Shown here one piece after another: positions 11,716-23,281 of a stretch of 64,000 bases of DNA; positions within the stretch are counted from its first letter, which is position 1, and each line of letters begins with the position of its first letter. The DNA lies in the NCBI GenBank assembly GCA_963669155.1, contig OZ022577.1, positions 30,250,053-30,314,052 on the forward strand. The letters are read 5' to 3'. A model generated the notes under the pieces. That model saw only the letters and a program-made list of their open reading frames with translations. It was not told the DNA's origin and did not search any database. Source of the stretch: Arbacia lixula. Taxonomy: Eukaryota; Echinodermata; Echinoidea; Arbacioida; Arbaciidae. Made by a program: the position numbers and the translations under genes.

Positions 11716-11930
11716 AGGGACAGTCTACCCCGAATTTATGTTGGTTCTTGATGAAAGCAGAAACATGAAATATATATTATTTGTAAGGGTTTAAAAAAAA
11801 TCTGTGAAAGGATTATTAAGGTTGTTATTTTTTTTTCAAATTTTGATTTTGTGATGTCACGTGCGAGTTGCTCTCTCATATGTTGTGTGCCAATTTGTTC
11901 TTCGTGTCCCTTTTCTTAAAAGGACTGATT
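11716..11930. mobile_element. TTAA MITE family A, copy 2 (left half)
   Basis: Starts after TTAA at 11712-11715 with AGGGACAGTCTACCCCG and runs through GATGTCACGTGCGAGTTGCT to the CATATGTTGTGTG motif, then loses similarity. The right arm is absent, so this is a truncated or rearranged copy. Confidence 0.75.
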
Positions 11931-12159
11931 CAGACTGATCCTAGACACCTTTCATCAATTTGAAACGTCTTTCATAATGTTCAGCCAAGTGATTTTTGAA
12001 GGATAGTACTGGCAAGAATTTTAGCCGAGTTGGCTACAAATACACATATAATTGCATTCATGTTCAAACGTGCGTTTAAACCGCGAGAAACAAAATACGT
12101 ACTTCATTTCACGTTTGACCAATTTTCATTTCGTTTGATTTATGCTGCAAATTATAAAA

Positions 12160-12906
12160 GTAAGCCCCCCCCCCCCCCCCACCCCTAAGCAAAATAGCAT
12201 TACTTCTCACTCGAGAGGTTTTTGAGCAACATAACTTGGCAGGATTGTACCTTCACTTATTGACTAACTTCCGTGTGAAAATCCCATTAATCCACTCAGT
12301 CATGTATGAGTGAGCAAACATTAAAGGCAAAATTGTCACTTTTCAAAAGTTAGAAGGGTAATTGTCTGTGCGGTTTTAACAGTACATTTGGCTGTGCGAT
12401 TTTTAAAGTGTATTCGCTCAACTATGACATGAAAGTGACTTCTTATGTTCACATAACAGGTCATGATATATCTTTGTCAAAATATCCAAAGTTTTATTTT
12501 TTCACACAAATAAATGTGTTTTTTTAAGTTTCAAACTCAAGAGGGATGAATATTTTTTAAACTGTGCTCAATCAGCACGAACAATGGGTTAAGTGTCGGG
12601 ATAGGTGTTAGTGCGTCGAGAGATGGACGATAAACAATGAAAAGACATAAACTATGCATCAGAAATGGAATTCATTAAAAAGATTACATGACAGAATCCC
12701 CAAATTACCCTTGTGACTTTTGAAAAGTGACACATTTGCCTTTAATGTGTGCTCACTCATGCATGACTGAGTGGATTAATGTGATTTTCGCACGCACGAG
12801 AGTTAGTGAATAAGTGAAGGTACAATCCTGCCGAGTCATGTCGCTTAAAACCTCTTCAATAAAAAGTTATGTTATTTTGCCCCATGGGGGGGGGGGGGGG
12901 GCTTAC
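12160..12906. mobile_element. About 750-bp foldback element with poly-C/poly-G ends
   Basis: Left end GTAAGC followed by a C run, right end a G run followed by GCTTAC. Behind these, about 180 bp is inverted: GGCAGGATTGTACCTTCACT, AATCCACTCAGTCATG and AAAGTGACAATTTTGCC-type motifs at the left pair with GTGAAGGTACAATCCTGCC, CATGACTGAGTGGATTAAT and GTGACACATTTGCC at the right. No transposase frame is present. A similar flanking sequence without the element occurs at 13254-13340. Confidence 0.75.
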
Positions 12907-14454
12907 ATTTTTTTGTTGTGTTCATTTCCTTGAATCTAGACCGCATTAACATTGGATTGTTACGATATTTGATTTGTAATGTATGGGGGGGGCATTATTT
13001 GGTAACGAATTTTACAGCTCGATCTTTATTTTGTGGATAAGCTTTTCAATGCCGAATCACTTCTCCGTTTCTTCAAACTGTTATTACAGTGGATTTTCAA
13101 ACTGTACTGCACCACCAAAGTTGTTTTTATATTTAGAAGAACTAGCCATACCAAGTTGTGAATTGATATAATCGACAACATTTGTACGAAATCTTAAATT
13201 GAAATTGACACGTCATCAACTCAAGGGATGTCAATATTTTCCCAAAGAGGTTTCTTACATTTCGTTTGGTTTAATGCTGCAAATATACTGTGTATATATT
13301 TCCTTAAATCTAGACAGCATTAATGTCCATTGTTGTGTTCTGAATTGATTATCTGCTGCACACAAACTTTTAGATCCAAATTTGTTCAAAAGTAAAATTC
13401 TCATTAGACATTCACATGATTATAACAAAGTAGTAATTGATGAAATATCACAAAACCGGCATTTAAAAAATTGACATCCTTTGACTTTATGATGTGTCAA
13501 CTTCAGCTTGATTCGAGATGTAACTTATTTTAATCATTTTTTCAAAAGTGTCCGAAATATTTTGATTAACACCTAGTATTTGGAAGAAGTTACACTGTGC
13601 AGATCGACAGCGTTGAACTATATGATACTTGAAATAAAGGTGCAGTTTAAGGTTCAGTTTTGCGTTTAGCACCCCAATCTCGACATGGGTTGAATATTCC
13701 ACCTCTGCGGGTTTACTTCGTATGAACCAGGGTTCAATTTCTAGGAAGGTTAAATTTTGAACCTTTTTGTATGGATTCTTAGTCTTGTACAGAAACCTAC
13801 AGAAAAGCGATTATCATATTATTCACATGTTGCAGCCAGTATCTCTTAAAAAAGTAACTTGATACAAAGATTATGGGAAGAAAATGAAGTTGAATTACTA
13901 AATAATCAATATTAATTAATTTGCTTCATATATCCACGCATACGAAACATAAAAGTTATAATTTTCCGTAAAGAAAGTAATCGTACATAAACTAAGCGGC
14001 TAGCCGGTGTTGATCAACCAATCATGCAAGCGGAGACAAGGCATCAAATAGGTACTTCGTACTCAGATGCTAATGAATATTCATGCTGCATTAGGCCTTT
14101 TGACTTGTGTCATTTTTTTTTGTATATTTTAATAGATAAACGGCACGAAACTCGATAGGGGAGTGGTTAAGCATACATTCCGATAAACATTTAGAAATTT
14201 AGACATTAAAACAATAAATGCCACCTAATTGAGTTCAGACAACAATGATTACAACAAAATATTCATCTTTAGTTGTACTAACCAATATTTTTGGAACACA
14301 TTACCGTAGTGCTATATATATGAAAGTGAGCGTGTGAACACGATAGGAGTAGGGTAGGATAAGATAGGATAGGATTAACATAGGATTAGGGCTGTGTCGG
14401 GTAGGTAGGTGGGCAGGCTTAGGAATGTGTGTGCGCGTTTCTATCCATGTATCC
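12907..14454. other. Non-coding, AT-rich
   Basis: Apart from the apparent unoccupied paralogous site at 13254-13340 I see no gene. Around 13618-13775 there are scattered GGTTCAA/TTGAACC motifs like those in the degenerate array at 15165-15470. TAGGATA-type short repeats occur near 14342-14385. Confidence 0.45.
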
Positions 14455-14458
14455 TTAA

Positions 14459-15002
14459 AGGTGATATTCATAGGAAATAAAATCAAGTGAATATAGTTTA
14501 TTTTATAATTGAATGAGTTATTAAAGCAATTTATGCAGCTAACATGCCATGAAAGTGTTCAGTTTTGTGTTAAATGAAAGTCAAATTTCACTAAATTGAC
14601 TCTCTTCCTGACCTACGAAATCGCCTAAGGGAAAGAGGCGTTGTGTGTACGTCACAGCCGGGATATGCTTCACAATGACCATTGTGTATCACACCTGTTA
14701 ATCCACTAGCAACTGCCATCACAGTTTCATTAACAATGCATGATGCTTCTGGCGTAAAAGAAGCTGCGGATTGGCATGTGTGATGCACAATAACGCCTCC
14801 CGTTTCTTACGTCAGACCTAAAGGCCGTTTCGGATGACAGTAGATCAAATTTGTCCCCGAGAATACGGTGATTGTTTTCACGCTAATTTCGCTTTTTGGA
14901 AAGTGATATATTGTTTGAATGTCATCCGTGCTCATTGTATGGCTTACAAGCTTTCTATAGATGAATATCTTCATATTTTTGGATTTTCTATGAATATCAC
15001 CT
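14459..15002. mobile_element. TTAA MITE family C, copy 1 (544 bp)
   Basis: Flanked by TTAA at 14455-14458 and 15003-15006. Ends are AGGTGATATTCATAGGAAAT and ATTTTCTATGAATATCACC followed by T: a clear terminal inverted repeat of about 23 bp. The interior is non-coding; short open frames on both strands are incidental. Its right half recurs inverted at 16313-16431. Confidence 0.82.
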
Positions 15003-15164
15003 TTAATCATGTGAGATCATAAAAAAATGATACTCAGTTTCCAAAAGTTTTTTGTTTATTTTCCACATTCTGACGGCAATAATACGTTTTCACAAAACGT
15101 CCAAAAAACCTACGTTTATTAAAACGTTTTTTTGTTTGTTTTTTGGTTACCTGGGGATGGGGTT

Positions 15165-15470
15165 CAGAAATAAACTCTGAAAGGTTCAATTATGCACCCT
15201 GTAGGGTTGGGTTTGGTAGAAAATGAACCCCCAAAGGTGCAAAAATATACATTTAAGGATGCAAATTTGAACCGTATTGATGTTGAATTGAACCCCCGAC
15301 TACTTGTAAATTGAACCCCTAGGGGTGCAGTTTTGAACCCGCTGGGTGCAAAAATGAACACCATTAGAGGGTTCAAAATTGTACCCTTTACTTGGGTGCA
15401 AATTTTGAACCCCATTGGGGTGCTGCTATTGTATCACGCATGGAGGTTCAATTTTGAACTCTAATTTCTA
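15165..15470. repeat. Degenerate short-period array of TTGAACCCC / GGGTGCAAA motifs
   Basis: About a dozen variants of TTGAACC(C) or its complement GGTTCAA, often joined to GGGGTGCA, recur every 20-30 bp. A minus-strand open frame over the same bases gives a repetitive peptide and is a by-product of the array. Confidence 0.6.
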
Positions 15471-15639
15471 AGTGTGTAAATGTCGAATAGAATCAAAGCA
15501 ATGGCAGCCAAATAAGCTCTCTCTGTGTCAAAGCCAATATAAGCGATGGAAATGGATTAAGGGGAATCCAAATAAAGAGAAAGAGGGCAGGGTGAAGAAA
15601 GATGAGAGGGTGAACTTAGAGAATCGTACACGGTAGGAG

Positions 15640-15651
15640 AGCGAGCGAGAA

Positions 15652-15688
<37 letters not shown>

Positions 15689-15749
15689 CACAGACAGACA
15701 GACAGACACACAGACACAGGGGGAGAGAGAGAGAGACAGACAGACAGAC

Positions 15750-15791
<42 letters not shown>

Positions 15792-16140
15792 AGAAGAAGA
15801 AGAGGAAGAGAGAGAGGGGGAAGGGAGGGTGGGGGAGAGAAAGAGAGACAGACACAGAGACAGACAGACAGACAGACAGACTGAGAGAGGTGGGTGAGGG
15901 GAAGAGAGAGAGAGAGAGAGAGGGGGGGGGGGAGGTGGGTGTGGGGAAGAGAAAGCGCTCGGGAGGGAGGGAGGAAGAGAGAGAGACTGAGTTAATAAGA
16001 GGGAAAGAGAGAAAATGAAATATTGGGAGGGAGAGAGAGTGGTGGGAGATAAAGAGAGTGGGGAAGATATAGAGAGGGAGAGGGAGAGAGAGTGAGAGAG
16101 AGTGAGAGAGAGAGAAAAAGAGAGAGAGAGAGAGAGAGCA
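15640..16140. repeat. Long (GA)n/(GACA)n purine-rich microsatellite cluster
   Basis: Half a kilobase of nearly pure GA, GACA and GAAGAA repeats with short interruptions. The 189- and 215-residue Ser/Leu-rich minus-strand open frames here are translations of the microsatellite, not genes. Confidence 0.95.
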
Positions 16141-16312
16141 AAGAAGGGGATAATAACTGTTTTCCCTTGATGCATGTCTTGTCACTATTCTCCATTAGTG
16201 AATAACACAATGTGTTAGATAATTCCAAGGTAATTAAGAACGATTAATTATTAACAATCAGATTATAACAAATCTTGATTATCGCAAGAAAAGTCTTAGT
16301 TGCCTTTAAAGG

Positions 16313-16431
16313 CGATATTCATAGAAAATCCCTAAATATGAAGATATTCCTAGAAAGCTTATAAGACATACAATGAGCTTGGATCACATTCAAACAGAAT
16401 ATCACTTCCGAAAAAAGCGAAATTAGCGTGA
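16313..16431. mobile_element. TTAA MITE family C, copy 2 (one arm)
   Basis: Begins after a TTAA (16309-16312) with AGGCGATATTCATAGAAAAT and matches the reverse complement of about 14890-15002, including GAAGATATTC and GCGAAATTAGCGTGAA. Similarity stops near 16431, so only one arm remains. Confidence 0.7.
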
Positions 16432-17750
16432 ATTATCTATCAGTGTGTTCTTAAAACGCTTGATATACTTTGTGTATTTATATTCATGGATCAGAAATTA
16501 GAAAATATTTACGTGTTATTCATTGTGGAGGGTTAAGTGTGTGGTATCCCCTCTCCCGGGTAAAGAAATAATGATAATATTATAAAAATAGAATTCCTCT
16601 CGATCTGCATCATTCAGAAATGGATGTTTGGAACCCCATCTCGCACCCCACACACTCCCGCCCACAAGTCTCTAGCCCCCGCTCAAGCTCTCGTGACATT
16701 TCCACGATAACGAACCGTGATGATAGGCCTAAATCATGAGGAGGTGAAACCTGTTACGAGTGCTCAGATGATGAAGTAACGATGATTGGCAGAAAGCATG
16801 GTAAGAAAGCAAGAGTTGATCTAAATACGGAAGGGAGACGTCGTGCCCCCTCTAACTGTATCAAATGTAACTCACTGGAGGCGAAGGACGGCGATGACGG
16901 TGATTGAAAACGACGACGACGAGGAGGAGGAGGATAAGGGACATGGAGGATGGAGGATGAAGAGGAAGAAAATAAGAAGAGGAATATTGAGAAGTACGAA
17001 GCACGAAGCACCAGAAGTAGAAACGGAGGTAAGATAGGACTGCTTAATTCCTTGAAAACATTCAACATTGCTTTAAAATCTGTATGTATATATATAATAT
17101 GTTCAGCGTTCTCGGGTGTCTGATTAGTGTTTCGTCGTGTTAATGTTCAGAATATGGATGTTACCTGTATTCTATAGCTAGCCCATTTCAAGAATAAGGA
17201 GATAGTACATGTGATGTCAATTAAAACATGCGAATTTAAAGCACGATTTTAAGCTCCACAAAAACATCGATTTGTGGATAGTTTTCGGAAAATGAACATT
17301 AATTTCAATTTCCCATTTAAGTCCCCTAAGAATCGTTAGGGTCAGAGAGGGAATATTTATTGTGAAGAGTTGAGACTGAAAACACAAAATATATGAGCTA
17401 TAACAACAGTGCTTATCCAGCTTGTATCCTCCAGATATGAAGGGATAATGCTATTTCGCATGATTTCTGTAGAGGACAACAATTATCCTTTTCGATTATG
17501 TTAACAACTTATTATTTACAATCATCACAGCAAATGGGGATGTGACTTATGAAAATAGAGTACCCGAATGATATCGTTACATAAATTGTTACACAGGTTT
17601 CTGGTTCTAAACAACATCGCTAAAGTAAGGTTTCACTGGTCCGACATTGTCTAGCGGGCCAGTGTCGGACACTCCCAAAGAGAGTCCCCGCTATGATCAC
17701 CAATGTTCGCTCTACTCACACAGTTTAGAACCAGTTGTCTTGAAAACATG
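16432..17750. other. Non-coding; GA/GAC-rich patch
   Basis: No gene recognised. A GACGAC/GAGGAG-rich stretch at about 16905-17000 creates acidic and basic open frames without family features. A small inverted motif (ACTGGTCCGACATTGTC / CCAGTGTCGGAC) lies at 17636-17669. Confidence 0.45.
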
Positions 17751-17930
17751 CTCATATGACGTCACACTCCGGTACCTCCTTGAAATCCAAAACAGACAGC
17801 GCACCTGGAAACATAAAGATACCCCTAGTCATGGAGGATTAACTCATTCACTTAAGTAATAATGCACACTAAGGTTTGGTGCCTACGTTTCCGGTTTCAT
17901 GACAGCTGGCTTGAAAAGTAGCCCTCGCAT
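17751..17930. repeat. Paralogue of the 10.97-11.64 kb region lacking the family A MITE
   Basis: CTCCTTGAAATCCAAAACAG followed by CGCACCTGGAAACATAAA resembles the left flank of MITE A copy 1 (10986-11026), and ATACCCCTAGTCATG, GGTTTGGT, GTTTCATGACA and CTTGAAAAGTAGCCCT resemble its right flank (11538-11643). The 511-bp element is absent between them. Confidence 0.6.
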
Positions 17931-17949
17931 ATAATTTTCTATCTCTCTG

Positions 17950-17986
17950 CCCCCCCCCCACCCCCCCCCCCCCCCCACCCCGTACA
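17950..17986. repeat. Poly-C tract
   Basis: C-rich run broken by two As within otherwise pure C. Confidence 0.9.
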
Positions 17987-18404
17987 ATTTGATGGGTACA
18001 ATTTGACTCGCAACTTGTTTCTGACGCTGTACAAATATGAAACCTTGATGAATTATTCTTGTGCATCATTCAAGCTGATGGTCCAAATCTGACCCTAATA
18101 TCCTTCCGAGAAGAGAGGTGATCTGTCATTATTGTTTTTGACATACGATTATAGCACCGGTGGGATGAGCAGTATAGATTATGAGTTTATTTATCAATTA
18201 ACTCAGAAGTCTGGACAAATATTATCGCAGGAGAACGGTGATTATTATTTTGATCGTCTTTGTCATCGCATACATTCATTTAAAATTTGCATTTTGTTCT
18301 CTTTTTTCTGTTCGTCTCTTTCTCTTTCCTTTTTTATTTATTTAATTCTTCTTTTACTACTTCTTCTACCGTTTCTTTTTCTCCCACACCTTTTTTTTTC
18401 TTCT

Positions 18405-18545
18405 CCCTCCTCATCCTCTTCTTCTTCTTCTTCTTCTTCTTCTTCTTCTTCTTCTTCTTCTTCTTCTTCTTCTTCTTCTTCTTCTTCTTTTTCTTCTTCT
18501 TCTCCTTCTTTTTCTTCTCCTTCTTCTTCTTCTTCCTCTCCTCTT
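18405..18545. repeat. (TTC)n microsatellite
   Basis: Over 100 bp of TTC/CTT triplets. Open frames giving poly-Ser, poly-Phe, poly-Lys and poly-Arg on both strands come only from this. Confidence 0.97.
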
Positions 18546-20120
18546 CATATCCATCTGCGTCTTCTCTTCCTTCTCCTCCTTCAATACCAGTCCACATTCA
18601 CCATTTGCCGGCGGCTTCCCATTATCCCCTCCCTCCATAATACTCACTGTCATGCATTATGTCACATCTCTTTCTATCATGTCCCCTTCGAAATCATTTT
18701 TTTTCTCCTGTTTTCACTCATTTTACGTTCACGTTGTCTCCTCCGGGGATACTGCACGCAAACAACCCATCTCATCTAGTCCCTAGTCCCTTCTCATCCC
18801 ACACAGCTATTATCCCTACCTCATTAATTGTGTGCTTCTTTTTCCCCCTCCCTCGAGGCCTCGTCTAGTTTAAAGGGACAGAAGTGGTGAATATAACGGG
18901 GAAGCGGTAATCACGGCTGGAACCGATCAACGGCTATGACGGGTTTCCAGACACATTAGTTTTCAAAGACGATTCCTATGTGCGATCGGTGATCCTGAAA
19001 TCAAACGACGAGAGGACCCGTTTTCACGGCAGAACGGTTATCACATGGTTATACATGTACATGTATCGTGATTCTGGGCCTCATCTTATAAAGATTTGCG
19101 ATTGGTCTGAATCTATCGCAAGTCCAATCACCAATCTTTGTTGTACAGAATTACGATCTATTTCAATCGCACGTCTAGTTGCAACCAATCTAAAATTACC
19201 AGGACCGGGTCTCGTGATATCCCCTTACTATTCTCTACCTTCACACAGACACCATTCAAGCACGTCTTTTCTTTTGACTGATTCAGCCTCGTAATGTCTC
19301 ATCGGAACCTATAATTCTCCGCACTCTGGATGGCTTTGCTCTCTCTATTATGTCAGTAGATCCCTTCGCAATATTATCCTTTTTTACTTTTCCACGCTTC
19401 ATATCCAACATCTGATTTCCTTTTCGAGCTCCCTGCCCATGCGGACTTAATTTTAGTGCAACCGTGCACAGTCAACCATTATGGTATTTTCATGCGGATA
19501 TGCACAGGTAGAAAGTGAACCGGCATTCCTGTCCGTTAGTCCATATTAATTGTGGTGTGATATATGGACCGAATAACTGAAAATAAGGGTGGTGATGTTT
19601 GCTTAAGCCCCCCCCCCCCCCCCCCTATTAGCGATCATTACTCCAATCCTTTCAAGCTTGATATCAGACACATACACATACACACGCACACACATATGCG
19701 CGCGCGCACGCACACACACACACATGCACACACACGCACACACACATACACATATACAGCACACACATACAGTTACACACATACACATATCATATACTCT
19801 TACCAGGGAGTTGGGAGCACAGCTCTTACACTCTCCTCAACATACTTTTGCACCGTCTCTCTCATTTTCTCCTTCACCATTTCCACATTCGAAGTGTAAT
19901 ATTCATATATTATTTGCGATTTCTTGAGGCAAGAAAAAATAATGTGAATATCATTTCCTATTGATACCTGATCGCTCTGGTCTCCGGGCAACCCCTTCAC
20001 TCCCACATCCCTTCATTCCTTCCTTTCTGCCTTTTCCCATCTTTTGGCATTTTCAGAATGACCTAGCTCATTAAGAATACAATGTACATGGAAAATCACG
20101 AGGGTCCTCACACTACCTCC
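18546..20120. other. Non-coding, microsatellite-containing
   Basis: No gene recognised. Contains a poly-C run (about 19609-19625) and a (CA)n/(CACACG)n microsatellite (19669-19790). Confidence 0.5.
19669..19790. repeat. (CA)n microsatellite
   Basis: CA-rich run with CG and TA interruptions, including an alternating CGCGCGCG stretch. Confidence 0.95.
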
Positions 20121-20124
20121 ACTT

Positions 20125-20301
20125 AATATTCATGACTTGCAGCTGCTCTCAACAATATGATGCATACGCGATTGTGTCACGTTCACCTGGATTTTATAAT
20201 AGGTCATATACATTCATGTACGTGCATACATTTTAGCCTTCGCTGCTGAACTTTTAATTTTGTCACTAAGTGCTTGTTATGTACTATATTTAATGAGAAC
20301 A
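20125..20301. repeat. Partial third copy of the 0.64-kb direct repeat
   Basis: TTAATATTCATGAC, CGTTCACCTGGATTTTATAA, CGCTGCTGAACTTTTAATTT and AAGTGCTTGTTATGTACT recur in the same order at 20355-20536 and at 26316-26490. It lies in tandem with the 20306 copy at a spacing of about 232 bp. Confidence 0.8.
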
Positions 20302-20305
20302 TAAT

Positions 20306-20948
20306 GTTTAAGTACATGGATATCCACCCCTTTGAACAAGGTTTGATTCCGCCATTTAATATTCATGAGTAGCAGCTGCGCTCAACAATGATACATACGC
20401 GATTGCGTCACGTTCACCTGGATTTTATAATAGGTCATACATAGTTCTAAACGTGCATATATTTCAGCTTTCGCTGCTGAACTTTTCATTTTGTCTCTAA
20501 GTGCTTGTTATGTACTGTAGTTAATAAGAACAAGCGAACACGAAGTTTGATCCGTCTTGAGATGAAAATACTAGCTTGGGCGCAGCTGGGCACGTTTTTC
20601 ATTTTACTAGTCTGAAATGAAATATCTTACAGTAACGTTTCATGCAATTTCTTTAATGGAATATGATGCGGGACATTGTGAAATTGAGACTTTTGTACTG
20701 CAACTTGATATCACGTTTAGAGCAATATTGTAACAACATTCATCAATTTCATCTTTATAGATGCATCATAGGTATTACATGTCACAACTGCTCAAGCATA
20801 TGGGGTGAGGATATTTCCAAAAAATTCTTCTGCGCATCCGATTTTATTTATACGTTAAATCCAGGCAATAATCAGCCAGAGAATCGGCAGCATTGAGCAT
20901 ATGAGATCGAAGAGAAAATCTTTGTAAAGCATTCTTGTGTCCCTAGAA
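20306..20948. repeat. 0.64-kb direct repeat, left copy
   Basis: Runs from GTTTAAGTACATGGATATCC to GCATTCTTGTGTCCCTAGAAG and matches 26263-26907 over its whole length with substitutions and small indels. Shared blocks include GATGAAAATACTAGCTTGGG, CACGTTTAGAGC and ATTACATGTCACAACTGC. The small open frames differ between copies, so I infer it is non-coding. No TG...CA ends or internal retroelement genes, so I do not call it an LTR. Confidence 0.85.
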
Positions 20949-20984
20949 GGGGGGAACAATGAATTTGCATTAATTAAACGGCTG

Positions 20985-22933
20985 ATGGTAAACAAATAAT
21001 CAACGTTGGTGAAAATAATGGGATGAACTATCACTTCCGAGGCGATCTGGATGTAGCTATCTTTCCGAAGCGCAGCTGAGGAAAGATAGCGTATACATTC
21101 AGATCGCCGAGGAAGTGATAGTTCGTCTCATTGCCTGAAACCAAAAGTTGATTATTTGATTTATATTCCACATCTGAAACCAACTATCTATACCAAAAAT
21201 GACAATTTGAGGTACAAAAGTAATGAGTACTTCTCTACCTAACCCCGAGCCGCTGCCATGGGGAACACGCGTTAGGATGCGCGTTAATTAGGACGCGCAT
21301 TATGACGCGCGTTTAATTAGGACGCGCATTATGACGCGTGTTTGGACGCGTTAGTGGGAGCTGATAGTCCGAGTGTAACGCACTTTTATTTCGCGCGTGT
21401 AAGCAAATAATCAGCGTTGGTGAGGGTGATGGGACGAACTATCACTTCCGAGGCGATCTGGATGTAGCTATCTTTCCGAAGCGCAGCTGAGGAAAGATAG
21501 CGTATACATTCAGATCACCGAGGAAGTGATAGCTCGTCTCATTGCTTGAAACCAAAAGTTGATTATTTGCTTTATATTCCACATCTGAAACCATGCAACT
21601 ATCTATACCAAAAATGACAATTTGACGTAAAAAGGTAATGTTTACTTATCTCCATAACCCCCAGCCGCTGCCATGGGGAACACGCGTTAGGACGCGCGTT
21701 AATTAGGACGCGCATTATGACGCGCGTTTAATTAGGACGCGCATTATGACGCGCATTAGGATGCGCGTTAGGACGCGCGTTAGGTCGCGTTAAATGTCAA
21801 GTGATAGTCCGAGTGTAACGCACTTTTATTTCGCGCGTACTCAAAATATTAATCACGCATTAGGACTGTGAGGAGTGGAGAGATCAGCGAAACCAAAAAG
21901 TACTATCACCTAGAGTGTAACGAACTTTTATTCTCGGTGATCTGATAGGAAAAACTACGCCTCATCACGTGATCAACTCTTGACCAATCATATAGCAACA
22001 TTCTTAGTATGTGGAATATAATAAGCAAATAATCAACGTCGGTGAAGGTAATGGGACGAACTATCACTTCCGAGGCGATCTGGATGTAGCTATCTTTCCG
22101 AAGCTTTTAGCTGAGGAAAGATAGAGTATACATTCAGGTCGCGGAGGAAGTGATAGTTCGTCTCATTGCCTGAAACCAAAAGTTGATTATTTGCTTTATA
22201 TTCCACATCTGATACCAACAATCTATAAAACAAATGACAATTTAACGTACGAAAGCGTTCGTGTCGGTGCGGCTACATATTCACGCGACGCTCCGAAACC
22301 CGGAAGCAAATTGACTTTGTGCACGTTGCTATATAGACTCTACAAATTCCAACGAACACTATGACATAGTGACGCTAATTTGTAAGATTTTGACGGAAAA
22401 GCAAGAAGTAATCGAAATTCTCTTACCTGTGCGGTATCGGTGAGAACATAGATCCTCCGAGAATACTCTTCATAATTCTAATAAATTACAGGAAAGTGAA
22501 ATTCTACGTCAATTTTGGTACGAGGTGGTAGAGAATTGCACACTTGCTTTGGTGAAATACTGTGTGGGGGAAATGGAAGGCTTGCACTGCTTTGTACGTA
22601 CGCCCGCGGCGCAGCGCGCTATAACCAAAAATTTTAATTTCCGCGCGCGCACCGCGGTGTCGTCTGCGCCGATAGTCCGAGCTACACACTTTTATTTCGC
22701 GCGTACTCAAAATATTGATCACGCGTTAGGACTGTGAGGAGTGAAGAGATCAGCGAAACCAAAAAGTACTATCACCTAGAGTGTAACGAACTTTCCTTCT
22801 CAAAAAAGTACTATCACCTACAGTGTAACGAACTTTTCTTCTCAGGTGATCAGATGGGAAAAACTACGCTTCATCACGTCATCAACTCTTGACCAATCAT
22901 ATAGCAACATTCTTAGTATGTGGAATATAATAC
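20985..22933. repeat. Complex foldback array, CpG-rich in places
   Basis: Three copies of a 165-bp hairpin (20994-21158, 21404-21570, 22026-22193), each with GAACTATCACTTCCGAGGCG at the left pairing with a GAGGAAGTGATAG... arm at the right and AAATAATCA / TTGATTATTT at the ends. Units 1 and 2 are followed by ATTCCACATCTGAAACC and a GACGCGCATTATGACGCGC array. A second module, ATCAGCGAAACCAAAAAGTA to TATGTGGAATATAAT, occurs at about 21880-22022 and 22744-22933. No coding sequence is recognised; probably nested or tandem non-autonomous DNA transposons. Confidence 0.75.
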
Positions 22934-22939
22934 TGCATG

Positions 22940-23250
22940 TACTTAAACATTCTTGGTATTCACAACTGTTCCCTAAATTGCGTGCTCATTACATTCACCT
23001 GTATTTCGTAACTCAGTTTCAATGAGTGGAGTGCACTGTGAATCTATTAGTTGTTGCTACTTAGACAAACCTCAGACAAGCTTTGGGATTACCATTGGGA
23101 ACGTACTGTTTGAACTACGTGAATAAAATGTGCATGCAAAACGAAAATGGCCTACTGTGGCAAGCCAGGTACAATCTCCATGTTCAGCACATTCTATTTC
23201 ATATTTCATTCCGTTCTACCACACACACACAAACACACACGCACACACAA

Positions 23251-23281
<31 letters not shown>

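Noticed and set aside
15528-16185. Long Ser/Leu-rich minus-strand open frames (189 and 215 residues)
   Set aside because: They translate a (GA)n/(GACA)n microsatellite in several frames; no start context or domain.
18132-18779. Open frames with poly-Ser, poly-Phe, poly-Lys or poly-Arg
   Set aside because: Produced by the (TTC)n microsatellite in all frames.
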